Below are positions 63,537-64,000 of a stretch of 64,000 nt of DNA, one piece after another; the first letter of the stretch is position 1, and every line of letters starts with the position of its first letter. Source of the DNA: Lachnospiraceae bacterium (GTDB lineage: Bacteria; Bacillota; Clostridia; Lachnospirales; Lachnospiraceae); NCBI GenBank assembly GCA_017635395.1, contig JAGBLN010000042.1, positions 19,360 through 83,359 on the forward strand, given 5' to 3'. The position numbers and the translations under genes were made by a program. The notes beneath the pieces are model-generated. The model was given only the letters and a program-made list of their open reading frames with translations. It did no database searches and had not been told where the DNA came from.

Positions 63537-64000
63537 TTACAGAGTAAACTCGCTCTTCCATTCCAGGCCTGACGATGCATAAAGCTCGCCGAATCCCAGA
63601 TCGGTTATTTTTATCTCAGCTTTCGTTTCCGATGCCATCCGTATCTCAAGATGGATCCTTGAAGCCTTAGCCGGCCGCTTAGGAAATCCCTTAAGTTCTA
63701 TAGGAATCTTCCTGACATTCTTCCCGTTAAGAGGGGTCACTATTATCTCTATGGGACCTGAGTCCTCAAGGATAAGATCGCACTCCCTGCCTGAATCGAA
63801 CCAGTTCTTGCCAGCATCCAGCAATGCCATATAGGCATCCTGTCCTTCCCTTACTATATTCATTCCAAGGTTTGCTTTAAGCCTTTCCGGTCCAAGGAAT
63901 ACATAGCCCTTTTCTGCCTTTACGGATGAGTTCTTCTCTACAGCTCCCAAGCATGCGCCCTTTGAAAAAAGATTGCTTCCTAAGAATATCCTCCTGCCTA
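63537..64000 (-). CDS. DUF5716-like actin/Hsp70-fold protein (C-terminal part; 5' end outside window)
   Basis: The frame is open from the right edge: the visible part begins GRRIFLGSNLFSKGACLGAVEK and continues for about 154 residues to FTL-stop. The early line matches the GxNLFxKGACxGA turn of the actin/Hsp70-like family I recall as DUF5716. The remainder is a beta-rich C-terminal domain (GRECDLILEDSGPIEI, KIPIELKGFPKRPAKASRI). A shorter TTG start at 63950 would be inside this conserved turn and is not used. ATP-binding residues would lie outside the window. Confidence 0.7.
   Translation of the reverse strand, partial: GRRIFLGSNLFSKGACLGAVEKNSSVKAEKGYVFLGPERLKANLGMNIVREGQDAYMALLDAGKNWFDSGRECDLILEDSGPIEIIVTPLNGKNVRKIPIELKGFPKRPAKASRIHLEIRMASETKAEIKITDLGFGELYASSGLEWKSEFTL

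Overview
The window looks like chromosome from a low-to-mid-GC Gram-positive anaerobe of the Clostridia, most likely Lachnospiraceae (Butyrivibrio-like). The basis is family content, not a search: many lipobox lipoproteins, polyphosphate-polymerase/DUF4956/CotH surface genes, a flavodiiron protein, several GGDEF proteins, a DUF5716-type gene at the right edge, CIRCE-controlled htpG, and strong Shine-Dalgarno sites. Nearly all genes lie on the minus strand. The exceptions are one PAS-GGDEF gene and one tiny hydrophobic peptide gene. I see no rRNA, tRNA, CRISPR array or insertion sequence.

Layout, left to right. 1-8.2 kb: a signalling operon of a GGDEF/EAL protein, a hybrid histidine kinase, and a second hybrid kinase that continues through a receiver and a DegV (lipid-binding) domain into an apparent Hpt domain cut by the edge. 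8.2-16.1 kb: a cell-surface operon with two paralogous CotH-kinase lipoproteins around a 1224-residue fusion of a YidC-like insertase, a TagF-like polyol-phosphate transferase and a sulfatase-fold domain, plus a small membrane protein. 16.1-23 kb: guaB, a small membrane protein, a frameshifted MBL/beta-CASP RNase gene, a lipid kinase and htpG with its CIRCE operator. 23.1-24.7 kb: the plus-strand PAS-GGDEF gene.

24.7-33.9 kb: an A+T-richer accessory island. It holds a four-gene operon centred on a HerA/VirB4-like ATPase, bounded by a truncated zinc-ribbon protein and a truncated HicB. Its roughly 800-bp non-coding stretch contains what looks like a complete type I toxin-antitoxin locus. 34.4-46.8 kb: a run of genes encoding a GAF-GGDEF protein, a TIM-barrel protein, a FecR-domain protein, two large B-repeat surface proteins with a decayed relative between them, a CHASE2-adenylate cyclase, a lipoprotein with five YGPP repeats, and a radical SAM/SPASM enzyme whose start overlaps the lipoprotein's stop. 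47-50.6 kb: a DUF4353-type lipoprotein, DUF4956 membrane protein and VTC polyphosphate polymerase, which often travel with CotH. 50.7-64 kb: flavodiiron protein, two exported proteins, an RlmD-type rRNA methyltransferase, PcrA/UvrD helicase, purA, purB, and a three-gene set ending in a partial DUF5716-like gene.

The parts that look least described are the YidC-TagF-sulfatase fusion between CotH genes, the YGPP-repeat lipoprotein with its coupled rSAM enzyme, the HerA-centred cassette, the kinase-DegV-Hpt fusion, and the type I toxin locus. Family names are from memory of motifs; nothing was searched.
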